DNA of 55,687 bases, taken from contig JAGOJY010000028.1 of NCBI GenBank assembly GCA_017994815.1, positions 1 through 55,687 on the forward strand, written 5' to 3'. The notes beneath the pieces were generated by a model, which had not been told where the DNA came from, did not search any database, and was given only the letters and a program-made list of their open reading frames with translations. The translations under genes and the position numbers were made by a program. Source of the stretch: Acidobacteriota bacterium. GTDB taxonomy: Bacteria > Acidobacteriota > Polarisedimenticolia > J045. Shown piece by piece: positions 49,089-55,687 of the stretch (the first letter of the stretch is position 1; each line of letters starts with the position of its first letter).

Positions 49089-51661
49089 GGGCGCGCTCCC
49101 GCCGCGAGCGCGGCGCGATCCAGCTCGCCCTGGAAGTCCGGCAGCGTTCCGTACAGCACGACCGAGCGGACCGCGGGCACCTCGAACTGGAGCCGGCGCC
49201 CACCCGCCAGTTCGAGCGCGTAGCGACCCGCCGGCAGGCGGACGACGCGTCGCGTCACCGCCCCGCGCAGGGCGGGGTAGTCCCGCCCGTCGCGGGTCGC
49301 CGCGACGACGTCGACCTGCTCGTCGGGAGCGACGAGCCCGACCGCGTAATCCGCGGGGGGCGGGGCCGCGCCGGGTCGCAGGAAGGTGCCGGCGGCGAGC
49401 ACGGCCAGCGCGAGGGCCGCCGTCACGGCCCAGAACGGCCAGGCGCGCCGCGCCGGCAGCAGCGCCGCGCGCGCGGCGCGGACCCGCTGCCCGAGCGCCG
49501 CGCGACGCGCGGGGTCCTTCTCCGCCGAGAGCTCGCGCCAGGCGCGGTCCCACGCCGCGAGCGCCGCGGGATGGTAGCGCTGGTTGAACTTCCTCTGCGC
49601 GGCGCCGAGCGGTCGCGCCGGCGGCGCGGAAGCCCGCGGCGCCGCCTCGAGCGGCTTGCGCAGCTCGGCGGCCAGCGCGCCCGCGCGGTCGACGTCGCCC
49701 GCCAGCGCCGCGCGCCGCAGCTCCTCCGCGCGCTCGGCGATGCCGGCGGGCAGCGTGCCGGCCCCCGCGCGCGCGTCCACCTGCGCCAGCGCGGGGGCGC
49801 CGCGCGACCACGCGGCCGCGACGCGGGCCGCCCGCAGCTCCTCGGCGAGGCGCTCTTCCGCGTCGAGATCGACGTCCCCGCCCGGGGCGCCCGGCTGCGC
49901 ACCCGCCGCCGCCAACTCGCGCCGCAGCGAAGCGCAGCGCGACCGCCGCCCGTCCGCCGTGCGCTGCGCGTCCGCCAGCGCCGTGCGCAGCCGCCCGAGC
50001 ACCACGTCGGCCGACTCGCCGGAGTCGAGCGCGCCGGCACCCGCGCGGAACGCCTCGTCCAGCTCGGCAGTCCGTTCGGCCGACGGCACGGCCGCCGCGG
50101 CGGCGACCAGCGCACCGAGCACGGCGCCGCGCTCCAGCGACGCCGCGGCCTCCTCGACGGCCTCGGCCGCCCGGGCCACGTCGAGCGCGGGAGCGGCCGG
50201 CCCGGCGATCGGCGACGGCGCGGCCGAGGCCGGCGCTTGCGCGGCGGCCAGCTCCAGTTCCAGTTCGCGCGCCGCCACGGCCAGTTCCGCCGCGCCCTCC
50301 GGCACGTCCTCGTACGACTCGTGGAACTCCTGCCAAATCGCGAGCACCTGCCCGAGGTCGCCGCGCCCGCGCGCCTCGTCGGCGCGCGCGTACGCGGCGT
50401 TGAGCGCCTCGCGAACCTGCCGCTCCTTCTCGCGCAGGCTGGAGAGCAGGGCCTGCGCCGAAACGTCGTCGGCGTCGGTCCGCAGCAGCTCGCCGATCTG
50501 GCGCCGCGCGTCGCGGAACGCGCCCCGATCGATCAGGGAACGCACGGAGTCGCCGGCACCGGCGGCCGAGGCGCCGGCCGGGCGCGAGCCGGTGCGCGGC
50601 TCGGCCGAGAGCCGCCAGTACCGCGTCAGCGAATCGTGGGGCGCCAGCTCGGCCATGTGTCGCGTCACGGCGTGCGCTTGCTCCGGCTTCCCCGCCTCGA
50701 GCAGCTGCGCGCACTCCGCGGCGGCATCGTCCAGCTCCGTGCGCTGACCGGGCGGCGGGAACAGGCTCGTCGCCGCGTCGGCGAGCTGGTCCAGCGCGGC
50801 CTCGATCGCGTCGCCCATCTCGCGCGCGCTGGCAAAGCGATCCTCCGGCGCGCGGGCCAGCGCGCGTTGCAGGATCGACGCCACCGGCGCGGGCACCTCG
50901 AACGGGAGCTGCGCCGGCGGCTCGAAGCGGATCTTCATCGCGATCTGCACGAAGCTGTCGTTCGGGTCGTCGAAGGGCCGCTTCCACGACAGCATTTCGT
51001 ACAGGATCACCCCGAGCGCCCACAGGTCGGTCCGGTGGTCGACCCGGCTCGGGTCGAAGCACTGCTCCGGCGACATGTAGCGGATCGTGCCCATGATCCC
51101 GCGGCTCGCCGTGAGCCCGCCCGACGTCCCGAGCGTCTTGGCCAGGCCGAAATCGCCGATCTTCGGCACGCCCTTCTTGAACAGGACGTTCCCCGGCTTC
51201 AGGTCGCGGTGCAGGATCGGCGGCGCGTGCTCGTGCGCCGCGCCGAGCCCGCGGCAGAGCTTCACGGTCAGTCGCAGCGCGTCGGCGAGCGGCGTGCGCC
51301 CGCGGCTCTTGATCACCCGCGTCAGGTCGCCGCCGTCGCAGTACTCCATCACGATGTAGGGGTACGACGGCTCGAAGTCGAACACCCGCACCACGTGGGG
51401 GTGGTCGATCCGCGCCGCGGTGCGCGCTTCGACCGCGAACCGCTCGAGGAACTCGGGCGTGATCGCGTCGCCGGTGAGGACCTTGACCGCCACCTCGATG
51501 TCGAGGTTCGGGTCGTGCGCGAGGTAGACGGAACCCTGGCCCCCGCGTCCGAGCAGGCGCCGGACCTGGTACCGTCCGTCGATGACCTCGGGCACGCGGA
51601 TCGCGCCCCGGGCTCCGCCCGGACCGCCAGCGTCCGCTCCGCCGCTACGTCCGCTCGTCAT
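49085..51661 (-). CDS. Membrane-anchored Ser/Thr protein kinase (PpkA-like)
   Basis: An 858-aa Hanks-type kinase. Kinase domain: Gly loop LLGRGGQGSVYLAHD (36-50), Lys60 in VAVK, catalytic loop His151-Arg-Asp153-LKPGN, Asp170-Phe-Gly, and MSPEQ. A long helical, Ala-rich region (about 280-730) follows. A TM helix (about 743-765, WAVTAALALAVLAAGTFL) leads to an extracytoplasmic PEGA-like beta domain (RVVRLPAGRYALEL). The first gene of the run kinase, exported protein, tssL, tssM, tagF, it probably plays the PpkA role, phosphorylating a T6SS component to release TagF repression. No Fha or PppA phosphatase gene is present here. Confidence 0.92.
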   Translation of the reverse strand: MTSGRSGGADAGGPGGARGAIRVPEVIDGRYQVRRLLGRGGQGSVYLAHDPNLDIEVAVKVLTGDAITPEFLERFAVEARTAARIDHPHVVRVFDFEPSYPYIVMEYCDGGDLTRVIKSRGRTPLADALRLTVKLCRGLGAAHEHAPPILHRDLKPGNVLFKKGVPKIGDFGLAKTLGTSGGLTASRGIMGTIRYMSPEQCFDPSRVDHRTDLWALGVILYEMLSWKRPFDDPNDSFVQIAMKIRFEPPAQLPFEVPAPVASILQRALARAPEDRFASAREMGDAIEAALDQLADAATSLFPPPGQRTELDDAAAECAQLLEAGKPEQAHAVTRHMAELAPHDSLTRYWRLSAEPRTGSRPAGASAAGAGDSVRSLIDRGAFRDARRQIGELLRTDADDVSAQALLSSLREKERQVREALNAAYARADEARGRGDLGQVLAIWQEFHESYEDVPEGAAELAVAARELELELAAAQAPASAAPSPIAGPAAPALDVARAAEAVEEAAASLERGAVLGALVAAAAAVPSAERTAELDEAFRAGAGALDSGESADVVLGRLRTALADAQRTADGRRSRCASLRRELAAAGAQPGAPGGDVDLDAEERLAEELRAARVAAAWSRGAPALAQVDARAGAGTLPAGIAERAEELRRAALAGDVDRAGALAAELRKPLEAAPRASAPPARPLGAAQRKFNQRYHPAALAAWDRAWRELSAEKDPARRAALGQRVRAARAALLPARRAWPFWAVTAALALAVLAAGTFLRPGAAPPPADYAVGLVAPDEQVDVVAATRDGRDYPALRGAVTRRVVRLPAGRYALELAGGRRLQFEVPAVRSVVLYGTLPDFQGELDRAALAAGARP

Positions 51662-51718
51662 TCCCGTCCCGGTTCCGAGGCCACGTCGTATGGGCTAGAG
51701 TAGCACCGCTTCGCGTGC

Positions 51719-51733
51719 GGACCGCAGCGGTCC
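51719..51733. promoter_or_regulatory. Perfect 7-1-7 dyad between divergent genes
   Basis: GGACCGC-A-GCGGTCC lies in the 117-bp gap between the kinase gene (minus) and the 51779 gene (plus). It is a plausible operator for coordinated control of both, or a chance GC palindrome. AT-richer bits flank it (TATCAAAT at about 51748-51755 on the plus side). Confidence 0.4.
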
Positions 51734-51778
51734 GGCGCGCAGGAACGGTATCAAATTCCGAGTTGCCCGTGGACGGCC

Positions 51779-53119
51779 ATGGTCGCGGCTCCTGACGGTC
51801 CCGAGTTCCTGAAGGACGAGATCGCCCGCGTGCTCGGCGCTTGGGGCGCGGACGACGACCCGGCGTGGCGCGACGTGCTCGCGGCGCTGGGGGAGGCCGG
51901 CGCCCGCGCGCAGCGCGGTGCGCGCGAGGCGGACGAGCAGCGCGCGCGAACCGCCCGCGCGCGGCTCGCGGCGCTCGCGCAGGCTCCCGGCGCCCCCGCG
52001 GCGCTGCGCTCCGCGCTGGCCGGGCTCGTGGCCGCGCTCGAGCAGGAACCGCCGGGGGCGACCGATGTCGAGCGGGCCGAGCGCGCGGCGGGCGCGGCGG
52101 AGGCAGCGCTGCGGCACCCCCCCGCCGGCGGCGACGCCGTCTTTCGCGTCGCGTCCGAGCTGGCCGAGATGTCCGGCCGCGCACAGGCCGTGGGCGACGC
52201 GGCGATCGCGTCGGCGCTCGCGCGTTGGACGGGCGGCCCCCGCGCCGGGCAGGACCCGCTGCGCTGGCTCGTCGAGGCCCGTTCGGCGCTGGAGGATGCC
52301 GCGCAGCGCCTCGCCGCCGCGCGCGTGCGGGCGGTCGAGCCGCTGCGCGCCTGCCGCGTCGAGCTCGAGCGCGAGATCGAGGGTCACCTCGTCCATGCCT
52401 CCAGCGACGCGCTCGGCGCCGCGGCCGGGGTCGTCTCGGCCCTGCGGCGAGCCGAGGTTTCCGGCGACGCCGCGTCCGCCGCCCAATTGCGCGAGCGCGC
52501 GCGGGCGGCATCAGCGGCGCTGCGGGAACCGGCGCCGCACGCGGCGCCGGCCGCGGAGGTCGGCGACGCGACCCCGCGCCCGCCGGAACGCGCCGAGATC
52601 GCGCTGCGCCTCGAGGCGCACGAACTGCTCGCGGCGGGCCGCGCCGCGCTGGCGGCGGCGAAGCCGGACGAGCGCGGCGCGACCGGGCTCGCCACGGCGG
52701 TCGCCGCCCTCGACGAGGCGTTCCGCGGATCCGACGCGGCGCTGCTCGGGCGCAGGACGCGCGAACTCGCGGCGCGCCTCCCCGCGCTGCGGCAGCGGCG
52801 CGGGCGGTTCACGCGCTGGATCGGCGCCGGCGCGGTGATCGCGGTCGCCTGCGCCGCCGCGCTGCTGCCGTGGTGGAGCGGCGGGTCCCGGCAGACGGTC
52901 CGGCTGACGCTGGACCGGGCGCCGGCCCGCCCGGTCGAGGTCCAGCTCGTCGGGCCCCGCGGGGACGTGTCGCGGCACGAGATTGCCGCCGGCCGGCAGG
53001 GGCTCGCGGTCGAGCTGACGCCGGGAACGTACGAGGTGTTCGTGGACGGTGGCCACTCCGGGCGCGCGGTCTTCGTGCCGGGTCCCGCGGAAGTGGCCCT
53101 CGGCCCGCCGCTGCCGTGA
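51779..53119 (+). CDS. Kinase-less relative of the T6SS kinase: helical region, TM, beta domain
   Basis: A 446-aa protein of unknown function. Residues 1-335 are helical and extremely Ala/Arg/Glu-rich. One TM helix (about 345-366, WIGAGAVIAVACAAALLPWW) follows and then a C-terminal beta domain of about 76 residues with VRLTLDRAPARPVEVQLVGP and VELTPGTYEVFVDGG. That layout copies the non-kinase half of the neighbouring kinase, which ends TM plus PAGRYALEL. It has no kinase motif. It is divergent from the kinase gene across a short dyad-bearing gap, so it may be a regulatory partner using the same sensor domain. Confidence 0.75.
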   Translation: MVAAPDGPEFLKDEIARVLGAWGADDDPAWRDVLAALGEAGARAQRGAREADEQRARTARARLAALAQAPGAPAALRSALAGLVAALEQEPPGATDVERAERAAGAAEAALRHPPAGGDAVFRVASELAEMSGRAQAVGDAAIASALARWTGGPRAGQDPLRWLVEARSALEDAAQRLAAARVRAVEPLRACRVELEREIEGHLVHASSDALGAAAGVVSALRRAEVSGDAASAAQLRERARAASAALREPAPHAAPAAEVGDATPRPPERAEIALRLEAHELLAAGRAALAAAKPDERGATGLATAVAALDEAFRGSDAALLGRRTRELAARLPALRQRRGRFTRWIGAGAVIAVACAAALLPWWSGGSRQTVRLTLDRAPARPVEVQLVGPRGDVSRHEIAAGRQGLAVELTPGTYEVFVDGGHSGRAVFVPGPAEVALGPPLP

Positions 53120-53153
53120 AGCACCCGCTGCGACGTGGTGATCGGGGAAGCCG

Positions 53154-54473
53154 ATGAGCGCATCGATCGAGAAGATCCTGGAGCGCCTCGTGGCCGCGCG
53201 CGAGGCGAACGCCCAGCGCGGCGAGGCCGAGCGGCGGCGCGCGCTGGCGCAGGCGATCGACTCCGAGCTGGCCGGGCGCGACCCCGAGGACGTCGCGCGC
53301 GTGTTGGCCGAACTGCGCGAACGCGTCGTGGCGCGCGCGCGCGAAGGCGAGGCCGAGCGCGAGCGCCTGGCCCGGCAGGCGCTCGTGCTCGAGCAACGCG
53401 CGAAGGAAGCCGACGCCGAGCGATCGCGGGCCGACACGGAGCGCGAGGCGCTCCGGCGGCAGGTCCAGGAGCGCGATGCGGAGCTGCAGACGCTGCGCCA
53501 GCAGCTGGCCGAGTTGCCGGAAGTGCGCCGCCAGCTCGCCGAGTTGGGGAACGTCCGCCAGCAGCTCGCCGAGGCCCGTGGCGATGCCGACCAACGGCTG
53601 CGCTCGCTCGAGCTACAGCTCGCCGACCGCGCGCTCGAGATCACCAACCTGCGGCACCAGCTCGACGCGGCCCACGCCGGCGCGGCCCAGCGGCAGGTGC
53701 TCGAAACCCAGCTGGCCAACCGCGCGAACGAGCTGGAGGTCACGCGCGGGCAGCTCGACGCCGCGCGCGGCGAGATCGCCCGGCTGCAGGCGGCCGGCCC
53801 GGCCGCGGGCTCGCTCGGCGCGTTGCGGCAGCAACTCGCGGCCGCCGAGGCCGAGCTCGCGCGGCTGCGGGTGGGCGCCGCGGCGCCGGCAGCTCCGCCG
53901 CCGGCGGCGGCACCCGGCGGGCGCATCGAGGCGCTGCGCACGCAGCTCCGGCTGCTGATCGAGGACGCGCCACGGCCCGGCGCGGCGCCGCCGCCGCTGC
54001 CGGCGGACGAAAGGCCCCTCGAAGCGCTGGCCCGGCTGCTGCTGCTGTTCACGCTGCGCAGCGCGACGACCGTGGACGACATCCGGATGGAGCTGTTCCG
54101 CGGCTCGACCCTCGTGATGGGCCTGATGCGGCGCCAGCTCCAGCAGCGCTTCACCGATTGCCTGGACGGCAAGCCCGGCGCGATCGCCGCGCTCGACGAG
54201 AAGCTGAACGAGACGCTGCTGTTCCCGATGTCTTTGGAACGGGCCTACGCCGACGCGATCCCGGCCGGTGTCGCCGCGTGCCTCGAGGGACTCGACCCCG
54301 CGGCGATCCGCCAGCACAGCACCCGTCTCGGGGGCGTGATGACCGACTGGGAGAAGGCGTTCAAGGCGCTCGCGGCGCAGATCGAGGAGCTGAAGTCGCG
54401 CGACCGCGACGAGCTGTTCGACCTGCACTTCCGCGAACTCGTCATCGAGAACATGAAGCGCCGCCCGACCTGA
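53154..54473 (+). CDS. Long coiled-coil protein (hypothetical)
   Basis: A 439-aa cytoplasmic protein. Residues 1-225 are one long coiled coil of Arg/Glu/Ala/Leu heptads (ERDAELQTLRQQLAELPEVR), with leucines at regular spacing. A Pro/Ala linker (about 240-290) leads to a globular helical domain with LARLLLLFTLRSATTVDDIR, LMRRQLQQRFTDCLDGKPGA and MTDWEKAFKALAAQIEEL. The family is unknown. It starts 34 bp after the previous gene on the same strand and closes the T6SS-linked region. No membrane segment is visible. A scaffold role is a guess. Confidence 0.72.
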   Translation: MSASIEKILERLVAAREANAQRGEAERRRALAQAIDSELAGRDPEDVARVLAELRERVVARAREGEAERERLARQALVLEQRAKEADAERSRADTEREALRRQVQERDAELQTLRQQLAELPEVRRQLAELGNVRQQLAEARGDADQRLRSLELQLADRALEITNLRHQLDAAHAGAAQRQVLETQLANRANELEVTRGQLDAARGEIARLQAAGPAAGSLGALRQQLAAAEAELARLRVGAAAPAAPPPAAAPGGRIEALRTQLRLLIEDAPRPGAAPPPLPADERPLEALARLLLLFTLRSATTVDDIRMELFRGSTLVMGLMRRQLQQRFTDCLDGKPGAIAALDEKLNETLLFPMSLERAYADAIPAGVAACLEGLDPAAIRQHSTRLGGVMTDWEKAFKALAAQIEELKSRDRDELFDLHFRELVIENMKRRPT

Positions 54474-54482
54474 CGGGGCCCC

Positions 54483-54836
54483 TCACCAGAGGCCGAGACG
54501 CTCCTTGACCTCGTCGCTGGCCATGACCGTGGGATCCCACGGCGGGTCCCAGACCAGGTCGATCTTGACGTCGCGCACGCCCGGCAGCTCGCTCGCGACC
54601 TCGTGGACGGCGCTCAAGAGCATCGGCCCGTAGGGACAGGCCGGCGTCGTCAGCGTCATCTTGATCGTGACGGCCTGCGAGTCGTCCACCAGCACGTCGT
54701 AGACGAGGCCGAGCTCGACGACGCCCAGCCGCAGCTCCGGGTCCTGCACCGGCGCGAGGGCGTCGAGGACGCGCTGCGCGGTGACCGGGGCGTTGTCCTG
54801 CGGGGCGGCGTTCGGCGGGGTGTTTTCGGTCGTCAT
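54483..54836 (-). CDS. SufT-like Fe-S assembly factor (MIP18/DUF59 family)
   Basis: A 117-aa protein of the MIP18 family that helps mature iron-sulfur proteins. The core is VLDALAPVQDPELRLGVVEL with GLVYDV, then MTLTTPACPYGPMLL with the conserved Cys, and VWDPPWDPTVMASDEVKERL. The DPE and TPACP motifs are intact. ATG 54836 overlaps the sufU stop (ATGA). It converges with the coiled-coil gene, 9 bp apart, with no visible terminator between them. Confidence 0.88.
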   Translation of the reverse strand: MTTENTPPNAAPQDNAPVTAQRVLDALAPVQDPELRLGVVELGLVYDVLVDDSQAVTIKMTLTTPACPYGPMLLSAVHEVASELPGVRDVKIDLVWDPPWDPTVMASDEVKERLGLW

Positions 54837-55276
54837 GGTCGTTCCGGCAGGCGCGCGAGCGCCTGTTCGAGGGTCGTCCAGGGCAGGAGCGCGCACTTGA
54901 CCCGCACCGGGAAGTTGCGCACGCCGCCCAGCACTTCGATGTCGCCGAGATCGACGTCGGGCGGCGGCTCGTCGCCGTGCATCAAGGCCTTGAACGCCGC
55001 GAGGACACGCTCGGCCTCGCCCACGGTCAGGCCCTTGAGCTGCTGGGCCAGCAGCGAGCCGCTGGCGACGCTGATCGAGCAGCCGCGGGACTGCACCGAG
55101 ATGTCGCTGATGCGGCCGTCCTGCATCGCGAGCTGCACCGTGACCTCGTCGCCGCACAGCGGGTTGAGGCCGTCCTCCGCCAGGTCCGGCCGGGGCAGGG
55201 GCTTGGCCCCGCGCGGCGCCCGGTAGTGGTCGAGGATCGTCTCGCGGTACAGGTCGTCCAGCTCGTCAGATGGCAT
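54833..55276 (-). CDS. sufU: Fe-S cluster assembly sulfurtransferase SufU
   Basis: A 147-aa SufU, a zinc-dependent partner that accepts sulfur from SufS. The N-terminus is LDDLYRETILDHYRAPRGAK. Metal ligands are seen in NPLCGD, in the GCSIS region and in KCALLPW. The SufU-specific insertion between the second and third Cys is present (LKGLTVGEAERVLAAFKALM), separating it from IscU. It overlaps sufS by 11 bp and sufT by 4, so the three form one operon. Confidence 0.92.
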   Translation of the reverse strand: MPSDELDDLYRETILDHYRAPRGAKPLPRPDLAEDGLNPLCGDEVTVQLAMQDGRISDISVQSRGCSISVASGSLLAQQLKGLTVGEAERVLAAFKALMHGDEPPPDVDLGDIEVLGGVRNFPVRVKCALLPWTTLEQALARLPERP

Positions 55277-55687
55277 GTCCCAGGTACTCCCGCGCCCCCT
55301 GGATCGCGTGCACGAGGGCGTCCACCTCGTGCTTCACATTGTAAATCCCGAAGCTGGCGCGGGCGGTGGCCGGCACGCCGAGCCGCCGGGTGAGCGGCAT
55401 GGCGCAGTGGTGGCCGGCCCGGATGGCGATCCCGTCCCGGTCGAGGATGGTCGCCAGGTCGTGCGGGTGGACGTCGCGGTCGACGAACGCGATCAGGCTG
55501 GTCCTCAGGTGCGGGTCGCGCGGCCCGAACAGGGTCAGGCTGGGGACCTCGGCCAGCCTCTGCAGCGCGTACTCGACCAGGCACACGCCGTGCTCGCGGA
55601 TCCGGGCCATCCCGATCGAGTCGAGATACTCGACGGTCGCGCCGAGCGCGACGGCGTCGGCGAAGTTCGGCGTGCCGGCCTCGAAGC
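55266..55687 (-). CDS. sufS: Cysteine desulfurase SufS (C-terminal part; 5' end beyond the window)
   Basis: The last 140 codons of a SufS-type PLP-dependent cysteine desulfurase, which removes sulfur from cysteine for Fe-S assembly. FEAGTPNFADAVALGATVEY is the typical segment after the PLP Lys region (not in the window). The catalytic Cys lies in IRAGHHCAMPLTRRLG. The C-terminus is SFGIYNVKHEVDALVHAI. The start is off the right edge. The overlap with sufU supports one operon. Confidence 0.93.
   Translation of the reverse strand, partial: FEAGTPNFADAVALGATVEYLDSIGMARIREHGVCLVEYALQRLAEVPSLTLFGPRDPHLRTSLIAFVDRDVHPHDLATILDRDGIAIRAGHHCAMPLTRRLGVPATARASFGIYNVKHEVDALVHAIQGAREYLGHAI

Overview
The window is 55.7 kb of high-GC DNA from a Gram-negative (diderm) bacterium. 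Lipoprotein and TonB-type features, a MacAB-like exporter and a type VI secretion system (T6SS) all require an outer membrane. Coding style and accessory families (DUF2169, DUF4150, TIGR02270, DUF6484, a SitI6-like double-CXXC protein, a PpkA-like kinase) would fit Acidobacteriota or Myxococcota. No rRNA or single-copy phylogenetic marker is present, so the phylum is an inference. I saw no tRNA, rRNA or CRISPR array.

Layout. 1-1645 (-): 3' part of a sodium:solute symporter and an SH3/TonB-C lipoprotein. 1875-6495 (+): a MacAB-like tripartite export operon with adaptor, two FtsX-type permeases, ATPase and a small membrane protein. 6759-8858 (-): RecQ helicase. 8897-9436: four tandem copies of a 134-bp repeat that end on the stop codon of the next gene. 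9432-12383 (-): beta-carbonic anhydrase-like protein, NfeD-like protein and flotillin as one operon. 12432-12716 (-): a small protein of tandem pentapeptides.

12751-26209 (+): T6SS core: tssK, tssA, tssB, tssC, hcp, tagJ, tssE, tssF, tssG, tssH, then a TPR-methyltransferase. 26222-38203: effector and spike region. It holds a likely ADP-ribosyltransferase effector, an unknown protein and a truncated TssB-TssC-like fusion on the minus strand, then vgrG, DUF6484, TIGR02270, DUF2169, a ketosynthase-fold protein without its catalytic residues, a DUF4150 (PAAR-like) GHH-nuclease effector and a beta-propeller-like candidate immunity protein. 38204-41704: a lower-GC scrapyard with an IS91-family transposase fragment, a frameshifted polymorphic toxin tail with an intact double-CXXC immunity gene, a broken M1 aminopeptidase, and a DUF1493 gene.

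41705-51661 (-): tagF, tssM, tssL, a secreted helical protein and a membrane-anchored Ser/Thr kinase, forming the membrane-complex and regulatory half of the T6SS. 51779-54473 (+): a kinase-less relative of that kinase and a long coiled-coil protein. 54483-55687 (-): sufT-like, sufU and the 3' end of sufS (Fe-S assembly).

Together the T6SS genes encode baseplate (TssE/F/G/K), sheath (TssB/C), tube (Hcp), cap/assembly factor (TssA), recycling ATPase (TssH), spike (VgrG plus PAAR-like), membrane complex (TssL/M) and regulators (TagF, kinase). No tssJ lipoprotein was found. The strongest leads are the zinc-ribbon ADP-ribosyltransferase, the truncated TssB-TssC fusion beside vgrG, the dead ketosynthase in the effector operon, and the decayed toxin/immunity island.
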